Of a DNA stretch of 64,000 nt, positions 26,603-40,641 are shown piece by piece (within the stretch, counting starts at the first letter, position 1; every line of letters starts with the position of its first letter). The position numbers and the translations under genes are program-made. Source of the stretch: Cotesia glomerata (Eukaryota > Arthropoda > Insecta > Hymenoptera > Braconidae); the NCBI RefSeq assembly GCF_020080835.1, contig NC_058167.1, positions 7,422,459 to 7,486,458 of the forward strand, in the 5' to 3' direction. The notes under the pieces are model-generated. The model ran no database searches and was not told the DNA's origin. It saw only the letters and a list, made by a program, of their open reading frames with translations.

Positions 26603-27238
26603 CTGAAAAGCTGAATTACATTTATTGATTTACGATATCTATCGATGACGTTAATTTAATCGTAAATTAAGTATAAAAATAAGATTAAATAAGCATAACA
26701 TAAATTACCGAGAAATACTTTTAAAAGACAGATATATATCGGTATTTTAAATTTTAATTCGAAATAAATCGAATTAAATTTTACCGTTAGACAATAATCG
26801 AAAATTCGCTCAAGGTATTTAAATATATATATATAATAAAAAAATAAAACTGAGTTGAATTATCGTGTAACGGTACGTAGTAAGAAGTAGCTCTGGGTAT
26901 GTGCTGAAATTCACCTAAAATTCTACAGTATCTTCCTCAAAGGATAAAGACCCCTTTTTATCCGGTGTTATAACTGTATAACCATCAACAACAAGGGGTG
27001 GCATTGATCCCCTATTAGTAGGCATGCGCAATATATTTATGTCCTTGGAAAAATTAATACCCAAGAGGGAAGTATTCCAATCAAAACAAACCAGTCGTGT
27101 AAAAGATGCAGTAGTAACACAATTTTAATTATAAATATATATATCATTTTTTATTTTTTAAACAAAGTTATAATTAGTTTACTTAGAGATATAAATAATA
27201 GTAATAATAATAAGTTAATAAGGTTAAATAATCCGACG

Positions 27239-27369
27239 ATGACTCCTGGTTTGGGTCATGATCCTTTGTCCAGTTACAATATAACGGCTCTCGGTGAGTA
27301 AGCATTTAAATGTCCTGCAAAAATAAATATATTATTCGACTCTTGCCAGATAATCTTTAAATTGCACCG

Positions 27370-27429
<60 letters not shown>

Positions 27430-28625
27430 AAATTGTTATTCAAGGTAATACACCTTTATGTCTTTGGCAACAACCACAACACATCCTCTTTCAATTGGCT
27501 AATTTTTGCTTTGTGTTATCCTACTCGGCACCGTCCTCCAAAAAGGGAATACTTTTTATGCATTCTGTTCTTATTATTGGTAAGTATCACAATACAATAC
27601 AATACATATTGTTATTATTATTATTTAAATAATGATGATGATGATGATAATGATGATTAGGGTTTATCCTGTTATCTGGATGGGCATGGCACGTAATCTG
27701 TGCGCCAGATATATTTTCCTGGAATTTCGCCTTTTTGGTATTAAATATTGGACAGTTGGTTTACATTGTTTATCAAATGAGACCAGTACACTTTGATCCA
27801 GAGCTCGAGGAAGTTTATCACACGCTTTTTTATCCATTTAAGGTTAAACTTTTTCTCTATTATATTTTTTCCATTATCATATTTAACAATACTATTATAA
27901 AAAAATGTTTTTATCTCTATCAGGTCTCTCGAATGCAATTCAAAAGACTAGTTTCCCCAGAATTTGCAACAATAATGTCACTTCACGCAGGTGAAGCTTA
28001 CGCAATGCAAAATTTAACGAGAACAGACAGACTAGCGCTGTTGTTGAGTGGGAAAGTTAATGTCTTAAGTGACTCAAATTACTTGCATCCGATTCTTCCG
28101 TGTGAATTTTTAGATTCACCAGAGTTTGAAAGCTCCCGTGCCTCTGTTGACGATAAATTTAAGGTAATAAGATAAATAAAATAAATAATTATGTTTAGTT
28201 ATAAATAAATGGTGATTTTATCTTGAAACAGGTTTCTATTGTTGCTGCGAGCTCGTGCAGATATTTGTACTGGCAAAGATCAGCTTTAGAATATTTATTA
28301 GTAAAAGAAGCATATTTAGCGACCGTTTTAACTACCTTGGTAGCGAGGGATATTGCTACCAAGCTCTACGCTATGAATAATAAGGTATAATATATTATTA
28401 GTGGATATTAAATCATTAAAATTAACGATTAAAATAAAAATTAAAGTAAAAACTTGTGTGTTTATTTAATAATATGGTAGATAGTTACAGATAAAGGCTC
28501 CCATTTAGATATAAGACTGCCGACGATAAGTGCCGGGTTAAATATATCAGGAGAATACCGGAGTCCACGTGCATCTCGGCAAGCTCTTATACGTCGTAAG
28601 GAAGGCAAAGCGACTGCCAATAATG

Positions 28626-28658
<33 letters not shown>

Positions 28659-28984
28659 CACCAAACAGAATAAGATAAAAAATGGACTGTGTTTAAAATT
28701 AGCGAAACATATAGTTGAAATATAATTAAAAAGGATAAAAGGAAATGCATGTTAATCGAATATCGAACGGTTTTTATTTTTTAAGGTAATTAATTATTTT
28801 ATTCACAGTGGGTGGTGCTAAGCCAAAGGAAAGGCCGGCTAATAACCTGACGAAACTTGGCGCGCCTAACATGGAACCGCTACCAGAGATGCCGTCTTGT
28901 GATGATTTAGCTTCCAGCGGGGTTGAGAGCTGGCTCGAATCCTCCAGCAAGTATCACAGCTGCGAGATTGTCGATGAAGAGTAG
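27239..28984 (+). CDS. Popeye domain-containing protein, POPDC2/3-like, 361 aa
   Basis: Three-pass membrane protein whose cytoplasmic Popeye domain binds cAMP in characterised members; the family acts in muscle membrane trafficking and pacemaking. Exons: 27239-27293, 27445-27579, 27661-27842, 27924-28163, 28232-28384, 28481-28625 and 28809-28984, with all phases consistent. A short extracellular N-terminus has an NIT glycosylation site (Asn14). Transmembrane segments lie at about 32-47, 54-78 and 82-103 (GWAWHVICAPDIFSWNF). The Popeye domain spans about 110-270, with AGEAYAMQ, LLLSGKVNV, the conserved FLDSPE (186-191) and IATKLYAMNN near its end. The tail contains HLDIRLP, as in POPDC2/3, and ends in an acidic CEIVDEE. 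The WAW and DIFSWN signatures favour POPDC2/3 over POPDC1. The intron 1 acceptor follows a long TA repeat and the intron 2 acceptor a GAT repeat. Confidence 0.93.
27369..27422. repeat. (TA)n microsatellite in intron 1 of the POPDC2/3-like gene
   Basis: An uninterrupted TA array of about 26 units, ending 22 bases before the exon 2 acceptor (ttgttattcaag). Length polymorphism here could affect splicing of exon 2; this is inferred only from its position. Confidence 0.9.
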
Positions 28985-29296
28985 CTTCTTATAATTATAA
29001 TTATTGTTGTTAATTATATGTATATCGTTTAACATAATCGTTCAATTATTTTATTATTTATTTATTCACTCATTTATTCCGAGACATCATTCATCCAGAA
29101 AGTATTTAAAGAGTGATCACCACTATTAACGGTCTCGATCATTTACTTTTTTAACTTTTTATACTTTAGTTTATTAATCTTTATTTATTATTATCAATTA
29201 TCAATCATTTTTTCTATTGTATAAATTTGTAATATATTATTTTAAATATAATATAACTATTTGTAAAAAAAAATATATATATATATATAAATATAC

Positions 29297-29327
<31 letters not shown>

Positions 29328-29980
29328 AAGTTTATTAAATTGTTGTAAAATATAAAATAGTGATTAAATATTCATATGAAATTTTATTGTTTACCGCTTT
29401 ATATTTATTTTTCTATTCCTCAGTCACTTACAAAAAGATAATAAATAATTAATAGCGGTTTATTTGACCTAAAATAGGTCACTCTGACTCTGACAACTGG
29501 GGGAGGGGGGATTTATAATTTCAAGATATCATTATTAAATTAATTATTATTAAGATCGCGTGTCTGATTATGTTAAATAAAACTAAACCTTCTGATTATT
29601 GTTGTGATTATTATTAGATGTACATAACCCTTGACAGTAATTTTATTGATTATATTTTTAAAAGACAAAAAAATTTATATATTTATTTATTTATTAATGA
29701 TAAATAAATTATGTAGTTAATTAATATTACACAGTGGCTTAAAAGATGACGTGGATTATTGACATAATAGATTCTGTTTGAATAATCAGTAAATGATATT
29801 ATATGAATAATCAGTAACCGGATTAGCCAGGAATCGGCTTAAACATTTTACGTATGTATGAGATATATAATGTACAGCAATTATGGCGATCGTCCAAGTT
29901 ACTTAGACAAAATTTCCTCGGAATCTACTTTTTACAAAATTGTTTTTATTATTAAAATCGAGAGTACCTTTAACAAAAAA
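28985..29980. other. 3' region of the POPDC2/3-like gene
   Basis: AT-rich probable 3'UTR with AT-repeat tracts near 29270-29325. A single GC-rich island 'gggggaggggg' lies near 29500. No further gene is visible before the GAGCTC-hairpin repeat. Confidence 0.5.
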
Positions 29981-30663
29981 ATTAGGAAAACGGTTGACCC
30001 TAAAGGCCATCCCTGCAACTTCCCGCTGATTCCGTTAATACATGGCCGTTTTTTTTGAGCTCTTTGAGCTCAAAAATACAATTTGTGTGTTGTTTTGAGC
30101 TCTCCAAACTCAAAACGATACCTTTTCTATGCTTTTGAGCTCTTGAGCTCAAAAGTCTGATAGAAGTTTCATAGAACACTATTTTTTGAATTTTCAAACC
30201 GCAATAACTTTTGAAAGAATAAACCGATTTTTACGCGGTTGGCGGCATTCTACGCAGTTTTTTAAGCCTCATGAAGAATTTCTAAGTTGCAATTGGTCAA
30301 ACTAGAAATTTCGGAGTAACTCTGAAAAAACACTTTTTTTGGTTTTCTTTCGTTCACGATATCTCTCGAACGAATCAACCGATTTTAACCGGATTGGCGG
30401 CGATCGACATGGTTTTTCAAGGTTGAGAGCTGATTAGTTTTTAGAATCGATCGGTAGAGCCGTTTAAAAGTTATTCCAAAAAAACCACTTCTGAAAAAAT
30501 TTTTTTTCCTATTTTTTTTTAGATTTCTCCAAATTTCTCAAAATCTATCGGTCCGAATCGGTTCAAATTTTCAGGAAATCTAAGTTTGGCGAAGCCCTTT
30601 TGAATAGCACCAACCGCGATGAAATCGGTTCAATCGTTCAAAAGTTATAAGAGGTTTACATAC

Positions 30664-30714
<51 letters not shown>

Positions 30715-30864
30715 TAGTGACACCCTCGCGGGAATAGTCAGGGAAGCTTCCTAGGACCTCAAAACGTCGAGATCTGATGAAAACTCGATTTTCGAAAAAC
30801 GGGGTAAAACCAATAACTTCCCGATTTTTGAAAATTTTCAATTTTCTTAACGGGAAGTTAAAAA
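29981..30864 (+). repeat. GAGCTC-hairpin repeat family, copy B
   Basis: Same architecture and orientation as the 18.4 kb copy: attaggaaaacggttgaccc start, aacttcccgct, three GAGCTC hairpins at about 30053-30156, internal 'accgatttt' subrepeats, and (CA)n at about 30665-30709. It ends in the hairpin made of AACTTCCCG and CGGGAAGTT. Confidence 0.85.
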
Positions 30865-33800
30865 TAAATATAAAAAAATGTAAATGCTTAGTTATTGAAA
30901 TCGCATGACCATTGAATAAGTTACAAATGTGTTTCCACAAATAAAATAAAATGTTTTTTGGCTTATCTCTGTCGGTATTTTTCACAAAGATTTATTAAAC
31001 CCATGACCAAAAGAAAAATGATGATAGTCTGAATGCTTGGTGATTATATTCATTTGGCAGTAAACATTAAACCCATTTATCCCGAATTTTTTAGATTAAA
31101 AAACCTCGAAAAAAGTGGACAATACCGACCACGTAAACATGGACATGAACGATTCGTGATAACTAGTAATGGATGGAATCACCCGGCAGCTCGCTGGCTG
31201 ACGACCAAACCGTTTTATAGACCCACTAAAAAATTATTTCCCTAAAACTAAAATTACTTAAAAATAATTGAGGATTCCTTTTTATCTAACCTCATACTAT
31301 TTTTCACAAATACCATGTATTTAAAACTATTTCAACACTTTGATAATTATAGTTTGAATTTTTATTTTAATTTATTCTTCACAGAGTATGAAAAAATTAA
31401 AATAGTTACAGTCTCGCTTGAATAAAAAAAAAATTAACAATATACTTTCAAAATTAATGTCTCAGTAGTATACTCTGCAATTATCTCAATAATTATTGTT
31501 ATTAACAATAAATAAATAATTAAAAAAAAAATCAATAGTGTCAATTGTTTGGTTTACTTACATGCCAAAGGAACACAAACAAGCGTCACGTAAAAGCATA
31601 AAAAGAAAATAAAGTTGACAAGTAACGTGTCGGGTAACGAGGGTAACAATAAGTCCTTGGCGTTTTTAAAAGTTGCTCCATCACTCCATCACTATTTTTT
31701 TTTTTTTTTTTTTTTTTTTTAATCTAGATATTATCTTTCAGGAATTCCTATTCGAAACGATATTCCTTCACTAACAATGTAAATCTTGCTTAATCTTAAA
31801 ATATATAAATAATATAATAATAGCACATTATTTGCCTGATGATTTTAATCTTAATCAACAGACTTCCGTTAATACACTTTAGATATTAAATAATTACTCA
31901 ACTTTTGATGAATAAATTTGACTATCTTACCACTATTGTTTTATTTAACTCCAATAATAAAATAAAAAATTTAATAGCTATTGTAATTAAATTAAAAATA
32001 AGTTGAATATTATCTGAATCAGTAAATTCGATCGATGTTTAAAATAGTTTAAGATAATATGTAAAGTGAGACCTCGTTGAATACGCGTGAATAAATTTCA
32101 TTAAAGTATATGTGTGTATGTTATGTCGGTACACGCTCGGTATTATGCTTTACGCTTAACGTTACTCTACCTCATGGATTGTTTTTTATTTTAATGATCC
32201 TCGCAGTTTAGTAAAATAGGTAGAGAATACACAGATAGATACTTAAGCGCATGAAATAGCAAAGATTGATCAAAATAGTGGATATTTAAAGGTCAAAACT
32301 AACGATGATCTGCAAGTGTAATCAGAAATCAGTAATCAGATATGCTGAGAGCTGATTTTGACCTCAACTATCTACTATCATTCTCTATAATTCTCTGTTA
32401 TTTTAGGGCTCCTAGATAAATTAATCTAACGTTTAAATCTTAACTATAATTTGAATTAAACGTCTTTCACTTTAATTTACACCAAATTCTGATAAAAATT
32501 TACATTTTTCTCTTTATTATATTGTCACACATTTATTATTTTTTTTTTTAATTAAAACAAACTTTAATAAATTTCCAATAAAAACAGAAAAGTTTTATTT
32601 TAGCAGTGGTCCTAATTAAGCTATCGATTGTAAAACCTAACGAAGGTTGTAAAAAATTCCAATAATAGAATGGAATTAGTCAATCGTTGAAAATAAACTT
32701 TTTAAACTTTAGTAAAATATAGAATAAAAGAAGTTTATATGTATATAAGGAATGAGAGTACAGACAATAATTTGTCTAGTCTGTCTATTTCAGTGAGTGA
32801 CATTAAATTGTAGCGAGATAAGGGCAGCAACAGAGTCAACGTCTGAGTAAGTAGAAAAAATCAAGTTACTCAGACGGGGTCTATGTACTTGGGATCTATT
32901 TTATATCTCAGGCAACACTTATACCAGACAACACGCGGTCATTGATTTGTAAATCAATTACTTAAGATTTTATACTATCGTGACATTTTAACAAAACTAT
33001 TTATTATATTATTTAAAATAAATAACATCACTTTCATTTAAATTAATCCTTTAAGCGTCTTATTGTGCTTTTATAAAGCATATGTAGATTTTAAGATGGA
33101 TTTAATTTGTAAAATGAGTCTAATTTAAAGTAAATTTGGCCCCTAAAGAGAGTCTTTCACCTACCTAGTTGTAGCAACTCAATCGTAATAAACTGAGTAA
33201 AATGGCCCGACTGAGTAAAATAAAAATAGGAAAAGGCCAAAAAAAAATAAAAATAAAAAAAAAGCTGATGGTGCGCGTGAGTTGATGGACTATATCTGTA
33301 TATATAGATAAAAGAATCCAAACGAGGTTGAACGGGTTTAGTGTGTTCTGTTCATCCCCATTGCCCTTTCTTTAATTTTCTTACTCGTATCTACCGTCGT
33401 CCTAATATCTCTCTCGAGTCCCAAGACCCGAGTTTCTGCCCGTCTAGCAGCCCAGCAGTGGGTAATTCTCCATCTGGTATCTCCTCGATGGGAGTCTTTT
33501 GGTATTTTCGGCACCCCACAACACCTATCCGAGAAATCAAAGAGACTTTTATTCGTACATGTACCTCTAAATTACTCGAGTAGTAGTTATAGAAGTAGTA
33601 GTTGTAGTAGAAGAAAAAGCAGAAAAGAGAAAATATTGAGAGAAGCACAGTGGTGCCATCTAAAAACGTGAGGGCGTGGCGCTCGCTCCTAAGGGAGGCT
33701 TAGTCTAACTTTAACAACGGCACGGGTCGTACCTCGACAGCTATCCTCGATAAATACCACCTGCGACGTCGTGGTGATATGCTGCCAGTGGTTCTAGTAG

Positions 33801-36420
33801 TTTTAGTAGTACAATAGACCACTACTCACTTGATCTTTCACCTTTTAAACCTTATAAATCTTGTAATCCCTGTAAACCTCGTAGGATAACTAACGCACCA
33901 AAGTGTTTAGCTTTCAGGGGTAGATACAAATCACCCCCAGTAATCACTCCAGTATCACCATTCAGTATCAACTCTCAATCAGATCGAGTCTTTTAATTCA
34001 AAGTGATCATTTCTCCTCTCCTCTTCTGGTATTTAACATAAAAAAATAAAAATAAAAAGCTCCAGCTTTTTATCTCTACTGAGTATCAATGTATTTACGA
34101 GACTGAGAACAGAGTAGTCAGGATGACACCGGCTAAAAAATCACAAAACGAGGATACTTGTTTGTTTTTGGCTACTACTTTGACTCTTTGTTATTTCCGG
34201 ACGACTGGTCATCTATTGCGTAATTTGTTGTTTACAATATTGAGATCCTCGAGTCATCCTCAGTTAAATCTCTATCTACTTAATTCACTTAATTTATAGT
34301 ACTGTTTATATTTAATATTTAATACTCGGAAAAAATAAATTAGAGTGTTAAAATGACGTACAAGTCATGACCTACTCGTGTGAGATAAGATTGAGTGATT
34401 TTTGTATTTTGTCAGTGTATCGGAGTAGTAGGACGTGACAGTTTGCGTTAAACACTGGAGGGAAAATCACGCGGTGAGATAAATTAACATCGAGATTTAC
34501 GTGATTCATCAATTTTAATTTCAATTCTCCTTCTTATCTCTATTTTATTTATTATTATTTAACAGAAATTTGCTACTCTCAAGAAACTTCAAAAGTCATC
34601 TTAAACAGTCTCAGGTAAAACAAATGGTTATTTGATTACGTCAACCCGGTAGAGTACTTTTGTACCAATAAAGCTCAATGTGTCTTGCTATATAGTATAT
34701 ACTTACTCCGTACGATCTTTTACGTACTTGAATTTTATACTAGTCGCTCCAAGTAAAACAAATACTACTTCTACTTCTACTGCTGGATCTAATATTTTTA
34801 TTATGATACTTGAATCTATAGTGTATCATCGACACTGAAGACCCTTGTTGCTGTGCCTGAAATACAGGGTAAGAGTAAATTTGTTTTTATGGATTTTAAA
34901 TTTAATAACATCTATTACGATTTTATGAGACATATATATTTTAATTATAAAAAGACATTTATGCTTGGGGGCCTAAATATCCTTCTCATTAAAATTAAAC
35001 ATTTTTTATTATTATTATCACTTACAGAGTGAAGTTATAAATAATTACTGGTTGCGTAATTTGACAACTCTCTTCTCAGTTTTTAATTACTACTATACTA
35101 TTGATTTTTTTTTTATTTTTTCGTCATGACTGTAATTACTAAATATGATTAATAGCGACTGGAATGCTAAAAAAAAGTACCGAGAGTTTATTTCACAGAC
35201 AAATAGCAGCAAGTAATAGTGCCTAAGCCAATTAAAAGATTACGTGGGCAAGAGTACTAGCAAAAAATTAAACCTTAAATGCACCTTCTCAATCGCAATT
35301 TAATTATCCCGTCAATTAATGCCGCTGAAAGTCTTTTTTTTCTTTTTTATCATGCCTGGATACGTTTCACAGCCAATAGAAAATTTTGTGTGGATATAAA
35401 AATAGGATTAAAAAAGACAATGTAACATGGAGATAAAGAAAGACTAAAATAAAAATATTTTAAGTAAAGATTTAGCATTATTAGCAGTACAATAACAAGT
35501 AAAATGTATGATAACTGATAACAATTGATGCTTATGAGGTGGAGTGTGTCACAAAGGGAGAACAATGAGTAGTGCTCAATTGTATACTTGTTCTTGTTGA
35601 AGTATGCAAGTGGGTTCATTGTTAATTTACTGTTTAGTTTAGTACGATAAAAGGGTCATTGCTCACTTATTGACTCGATTCTATTGTTGTTACATACTAT
35701 TATAATAAAATAATCATCAATATTAAATCATAATAATAATAATTAAATTCGGTTAATAGAATATTAACGAAATAATAATAAAGGAACGTTATTGATTTCT
35801 GGCTAAAAATACACACCATCATTTTAAATTCAAGAAATACCTTTTGCTTCGACGACCAGACCGCTGATTTTTTATTATAAATACTCTGTTCAGGATATAC
35901 TTTTCTGTATATATTATACCGACATTTATATATTGATATATTGAAAAGCTTTTCCATTAGCCTATTCAATGCATTCATAAATATTTTTTTTTTTTTTCAA
36001 ACGATTTAATCAATATTTAAATTAGAAAAAAAAAATAAAAAAAACAGCTGATGGATTAATGGAGGTAGAAAAATTTATATCAAACAAACAGGGGTATATA
36101 TTCAGTCACCTTTAGCTTCTGACTTGCTGATAACTGATAAACTGATAAGGTAACCTTGTGTGACCCACAACGGCAAGGATTGCGTCCTAGAAATCCACAG
36201 ACGCGGTCATGCGTTAATTTTATTCAGACGGATGCATGCAATATTATGTTATACATTACCGCATAGGTCCGGAGTTTGCACACATCTGACGCTGTTTGCG
36301 CTTCATAGTTCCTGATTGTCAGCAAACACTCCATCGTACTCTACTTCAAAAAGCTCATTCTATTCTCAAACTTATTAAATACACACTGGTATATATTGTT
36401 ACTCTTATTTATATCATAAT
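30865..36420. other. Gene desert with possible upstream transcript starts
   Basis: No supported gene. Items seen: a 70-codon open frame at 31033-31245 without corroboration; a TATATAAGG box near 32741 followed by a GTAAGT donor near 32847; a GC-richer block at about 33260-34150 with tri-nucleotide TAG/TAC repeats; a poly-T run near 31690-31720; and a 59-codon ORF at 34123 (MTPAKKSQNEDTC). These could be noncoding first exons of a distant gene, but the evidence is thin. Confidence 0.35.
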
Positions 36421-36698
36421 ACACGGAAAAAAGAAAACTCGAAAAATTACCGTATAAAATGTAAAATCGGTCCCGACGTAATCAAAACTAGAAAAATTAC
36501 AGTTTGAAATAACATTTTTCTAAATTCAATTTTTTAATTTAATATTCAGAGCTTTCAATGTAAATATTACATTCTACAATGTAATTCTTATAAAATCTGT
36601 AATAATTACAATCTGAAACTGTAATTTTTCCAGTTTTCATCACGAAGCGCCACGTTGCATTATATACTGTAATTTTTCGAGTTTTCTTCTTTCCGTGT
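36421..36698. mobile_element. 278-bp MITE with ACACGG termini
   Basis: The left terminus ACACGGAAAAAAGAAAACTC and the right terminus GAGTTTTCTTCTTTCCGTGT are complementary over about 28 bases, continuing into GAAAAATTAC / GTAATTTTTC. The interior has repeated 'acagtttgaaa' / 'tctgaaactgtaat' motifs and no ORF. Confidence 0.85.
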
Positions 36699-38004
36699 AT
36701 AATATACATGTTTTGGTTACTCTCATTGCAGTAATAAAATAATTTTATTCCTCAAAATTAACAATGCTAAATACTATTCAGTGACATATGTTATACATTA
36801 CATAAACCTGTTGCTGGTTTGCGACTAAAAAATAAATAATAATATATTGGTGTATGAAAAGTAAAATTATTCCTTTGTTTCAAAGAAATTTAAAGAGTAA
36901 TCTCAGAGGATTTTTCCTTCAAAGTTGAAATATGCAACAGACATTTTTCAAGTAGTCTCACAAAGGAACACATTTATTCAGCACTATACCCTTTTTTATA
37001 AATTTTCTTCACATATATTCTTTATATTTTCACTTTGGCAGTCACTCGGAAGCTCAGATAGTCTTAAAAAGTAAATTGAAAAAAATTTAATCCAATTAGT
37101 TGCAGAAAAGAAGTAAAAACGTCTTTTGTGTTTTTTAATTTTATTTATAATATTCATAAAGACCAATTAGGCATTGTGTTATTGCATAACTACCCTCTTT
37201 TGTCAATTAAATTAATTATGTAACGATAACGACTCTTAATTAGTATTCAAGCTTAAAAAAATTATTTGTTCAATTTATTTTTTAGATTTAAATTAATTGG
37301 GAAATGAAAACTTGATATAACAATTGTTGGATGTGTTAGAATCAAAAATACGGAAGCATATTAATAGATTTTATAACATGATAGGATTATAACGAGATTT
37401 GAATTATTAATTCCATGACAATATAAATTTTTTAACGAGGTCTAATTAGCGTTGAGATTGTGCTTTTGAATAATTACCCAACTTTTAATAATAATTGAGA
37501 CTCTTTGAAGGGAGAATTAATTTAAAAGAATGTTGCACTGCACCTCGAGGAAAAAAAATAATACTTTTACAAAAAAATGAAAAAGTTTACTTTGGTGACA
37601 ACGCAATTGAGAGTGAGAAGCTGAAGCTGAAGTGATAGAGACTCAGTCAAGATGTTTTTTATTCTCTTATTCTCTCATCTTTTTTTATCGTTTCTCCTCG
37701 ATCTATATAATATATAACCTAGTCGGGATTTGTGAAAAGTAGACAAATAATCAAACTTAAAAAGACCCTTATCGAGTATATTTTTTCTATTCTTGGTCCT
37801 TATTCGATTTGTACTTTCTCTTCATGAAAGTTGTTACTTTAAATCACTTCGATCGGACTCTACGTGATAGTTTTTCAGTAATTTATTTCTATCCCGAGTT
37901 AACTAACAGCAAAACTTAAATTCATCTATTCTTAAAACCTCGATAAAAATTTTTTTCTCTAAATGAAAAATAACAGAATAATTATTGCAAAATTTAAAAA
38001 AAAA
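36699..38004. other. Intergenic, nothing recognised
   Basis: AT-rich, with no coding, RNA or repeat feature I can support. Confidence 0.5.
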
Positions 38005-38672
38005 ATTAGGAAAACGGTTGCCCCTAAAGGCCATCCCTGCAACTTCCCGCTACCTCCATACCTAAGTGCTCAACAATTCACTTATTATTTAAGCTCTTCG
38101 AGCTCAAAAATATAATTTTTGTGTAATTTTGAGCTCTCCGAGCTGAAATGAATCACTGTTCTGTGCTTTTGAGCTCTTCGAGCTCAAAAGGCTAATAGAA
38201 GTTTTATAGAACACTATTTTTTGAATTTTCAAATCGCAATAACTTTTGAATTAATTAACCGATTTTCTCTCGGTTTACGGCATTCAACGCAGTTTTTTGA
38301 GTTCTTTGAAAAATCTTTCAGCGTGAACTGGTCAGACTAAAAATTTCATAGAAATTCTGAAAAAAAAATTTTTTTCAATTTTTTTCGACAACGATATCTC
38401 GCGAACAAATCAACCGATTTTGACCGGGCTGGTGTCAATCGACGTGGTTTTTTGAGGTTAAGAACTGATTAGTTTTTGGAATTGATCGGTTTAGCCGTTT
38501 AAAAGATATTTCAAAAAAACGAATTTTTGGAAATTTTGTTTTTGAGATTTCTCAAAATTGATCGACTCAAATTCTGTAAATTAATATCAGAATTCTAAGG
38601 GCAAAGGAACTTTTCAGAACACCGCTTATTTCGATCGAATCGAATGATCCGTTCAAAAGTTATGAGAGATTT

Positions 38673-38710
<38 letters not shown>

Positions 38711-38855
38711 TGACATCACCGCGGGAATAGTCAGGAAAGCTTCCTACGACCTCAAAACGTCGAGATCTGATGAAAACTCGATTCTCGAAAAACGGGGTGA
38801 AAACAATAACTTCCCGATTTTCTAAAATTTTCAATTTTCTTAGCGGGAAGTTAAA
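38005..38855 (+). repeat. GAGCTC-hairpin repeat family, copy C
   Basis: About 850 bp. It starts attaggaaaacggttgcccc and has GAGCTC hairpins at about 38090-38190, (CA)n at about 38676-38708, and ends ttcttagcgggaagttaaa. The internal subrepeats are more diverged than in copies A and B. Confidence 0.85.
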
Positions 38856-40343
38856 AATAAGCAACGGTTTAAGTTTTGGTAACTTTTGGGTTAGTTAAAG
38901 TTGTACAGCACGTGTTGTAATTTGTAAAAGTATTTAACATTTTGATAGTAGTTTAGATGCACCGAGTGAGCCAAGCTTAAGGAGCTTTTATCGTAATCTC
39001 GAGTCTGTGTCTGTTGAGATCTGAATCTAGTCTAGAGAGTAGAGGAGACAAATAATAGTCAGACGAAGAGACAAAATTCAAGGATTGTTTGATAGATCAA
39101 CTGAACGATGACTCGGTACCGATTTAATGTAAATGGTGGCTTCAAGAAGCTCTATTGTCATAAACCCTAAAAAGTTACCGGATCGAACGAGATTAAAAAG
39201 GTCAAAAAAATATAAAAATACAGAAATATAAATTCAAAGTGAGATAAATAAGGAAAAAAATACCAAAAAAGACGGACGTGGCTTAAGAGACAAAGACTCG
39301 TGAGATAGATATAGAAATAAGAGAAAAGAGGAGAGAGAAGAGAGAAGGGTCGATACCCTCGTTCGTAGAGCGCTCGCGCCACTTTCGATGCTCGTTAAGC
39401 TTTACCTCCCTCGCTGGTACTTTTGCTGGTGCTGCTGCTGCTGCTACTGCTACTGTTACTGCTATTGCTACTGGTTTATCCTCCCACTCTGGGTCTCGCT
39501 GTGCATTCATACATACGTATCTACGTGTGTTGAAAATTACTGGGCCTGAATGCTAGCTAAATAGACTGAAAAATTCAACTCAAATAGACAATGGATCTCT
39601 AATATACCTGACCGAATTTTTTTTTATTTTATATCCATTTTTTATCCCGGTAAATTAATGACACGGAGAATTAAATTTAATTATAGATTATTTTAATTTT
39701 CTTTTGTGAGAATTAAAATCTAGTCATTTTTTTTTAATATATTTTTATATTTTTTTATCGATAATTATCTTTAAGCAATTTGTTAAATTATTTTTTATTG
39801 TTATTGATACAACCAAGAGATTGAACAATTTACTAGATGTTTATAGAATTAGTTTGATTGGACAGTCATTATTTTATTTTATATTCTTCGTTGTGTATTT
39901 AATTTATTTCAAATTAAAATTTTAACTAATTTAAACATTTATCCGCTTCTATCATCATTAACGCTTAATGGATGTATACATTGAATTGAGTTCGGTTTAA
40001 ATAGAATAAAAAATGATGTTTTATGTGATAATTAAAAGAACATGACATATTTATAATTACCAACAACAATAATATTTGCAATGACATCTTAATTATTTTT
40101 TAATTTATATAAACGGAATTAATTGAGATATTAATTGACTGAAAAGTAATCACTGGATTAGAGATAAGATATAAAAAGACTGACGTATCTGAATCAATAC
40201 GCCGAAATAAACCATATCAAGTAATTCACATGATATGACTCAGTTGATTTAAATATAATGTCAATATTGTTAATTATTTCGTCTGATTAATAATAATAAG
40301 ACGTTGCGAAAAGACATAATTTGTAATAATTAGTAAGTATATA
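38856..40343. other. Intergenic, nothing firmly recognised
   Basis: A (GCT/GTA)n tract near 39415-39475 encodes an Ala/Val run on the minus strand. A TATAAAAAG box near 40170 (plus strand) precedes no ORF. No gene is supported. Confidence 0.45.
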
Positions 40344-40641
40344 TGGGGTATTCCATACCAAATCGACCACTTTTGAACCCGACCCCTTTAGATTTAGCTG
40401 AAACTTTTCTATTCTTTTCTACCCTTTGAAAGACATTTTTGAGAATTTTTTCAAATTTTTTTATCCAACCCAAAAAAAGTTATGAATTTTTCAAAAAAGT
40501 GGCTTTTTTATTTTCAAATAGCCATAACTTTTTTAGACATTGATCTTTGGATACCTTTTTTTTAATGTTATACTTCTTTTGGCGCGTTAGGCAAAAATAA
40601 TGAGGGTAAATTTTTATGATGCGCGCCCCTGTTGAAAATCT

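Noticed and set aside
31033..31245. 70-aa basic frame (PRKHGHERFVITSNGW)
   Set aside because: It resembles no family I know and has no signal peptide, promoter or splice support; possibly relic transposon sequence.
34123..34302. 59-codon frame starting MTPAKKSQNEDTC in the GC-richer block
   Set aside because: Length and composition are within chance, and no promoter pair or conserved motif supports it.
39283..39510. Minus-strand frame with Ala/Val run (MNAQRDPEWEDKP)
   Set aside because: The run is a GCT/GTA microsatellite. A GTAAAG donor follows, but no partner exon was found.
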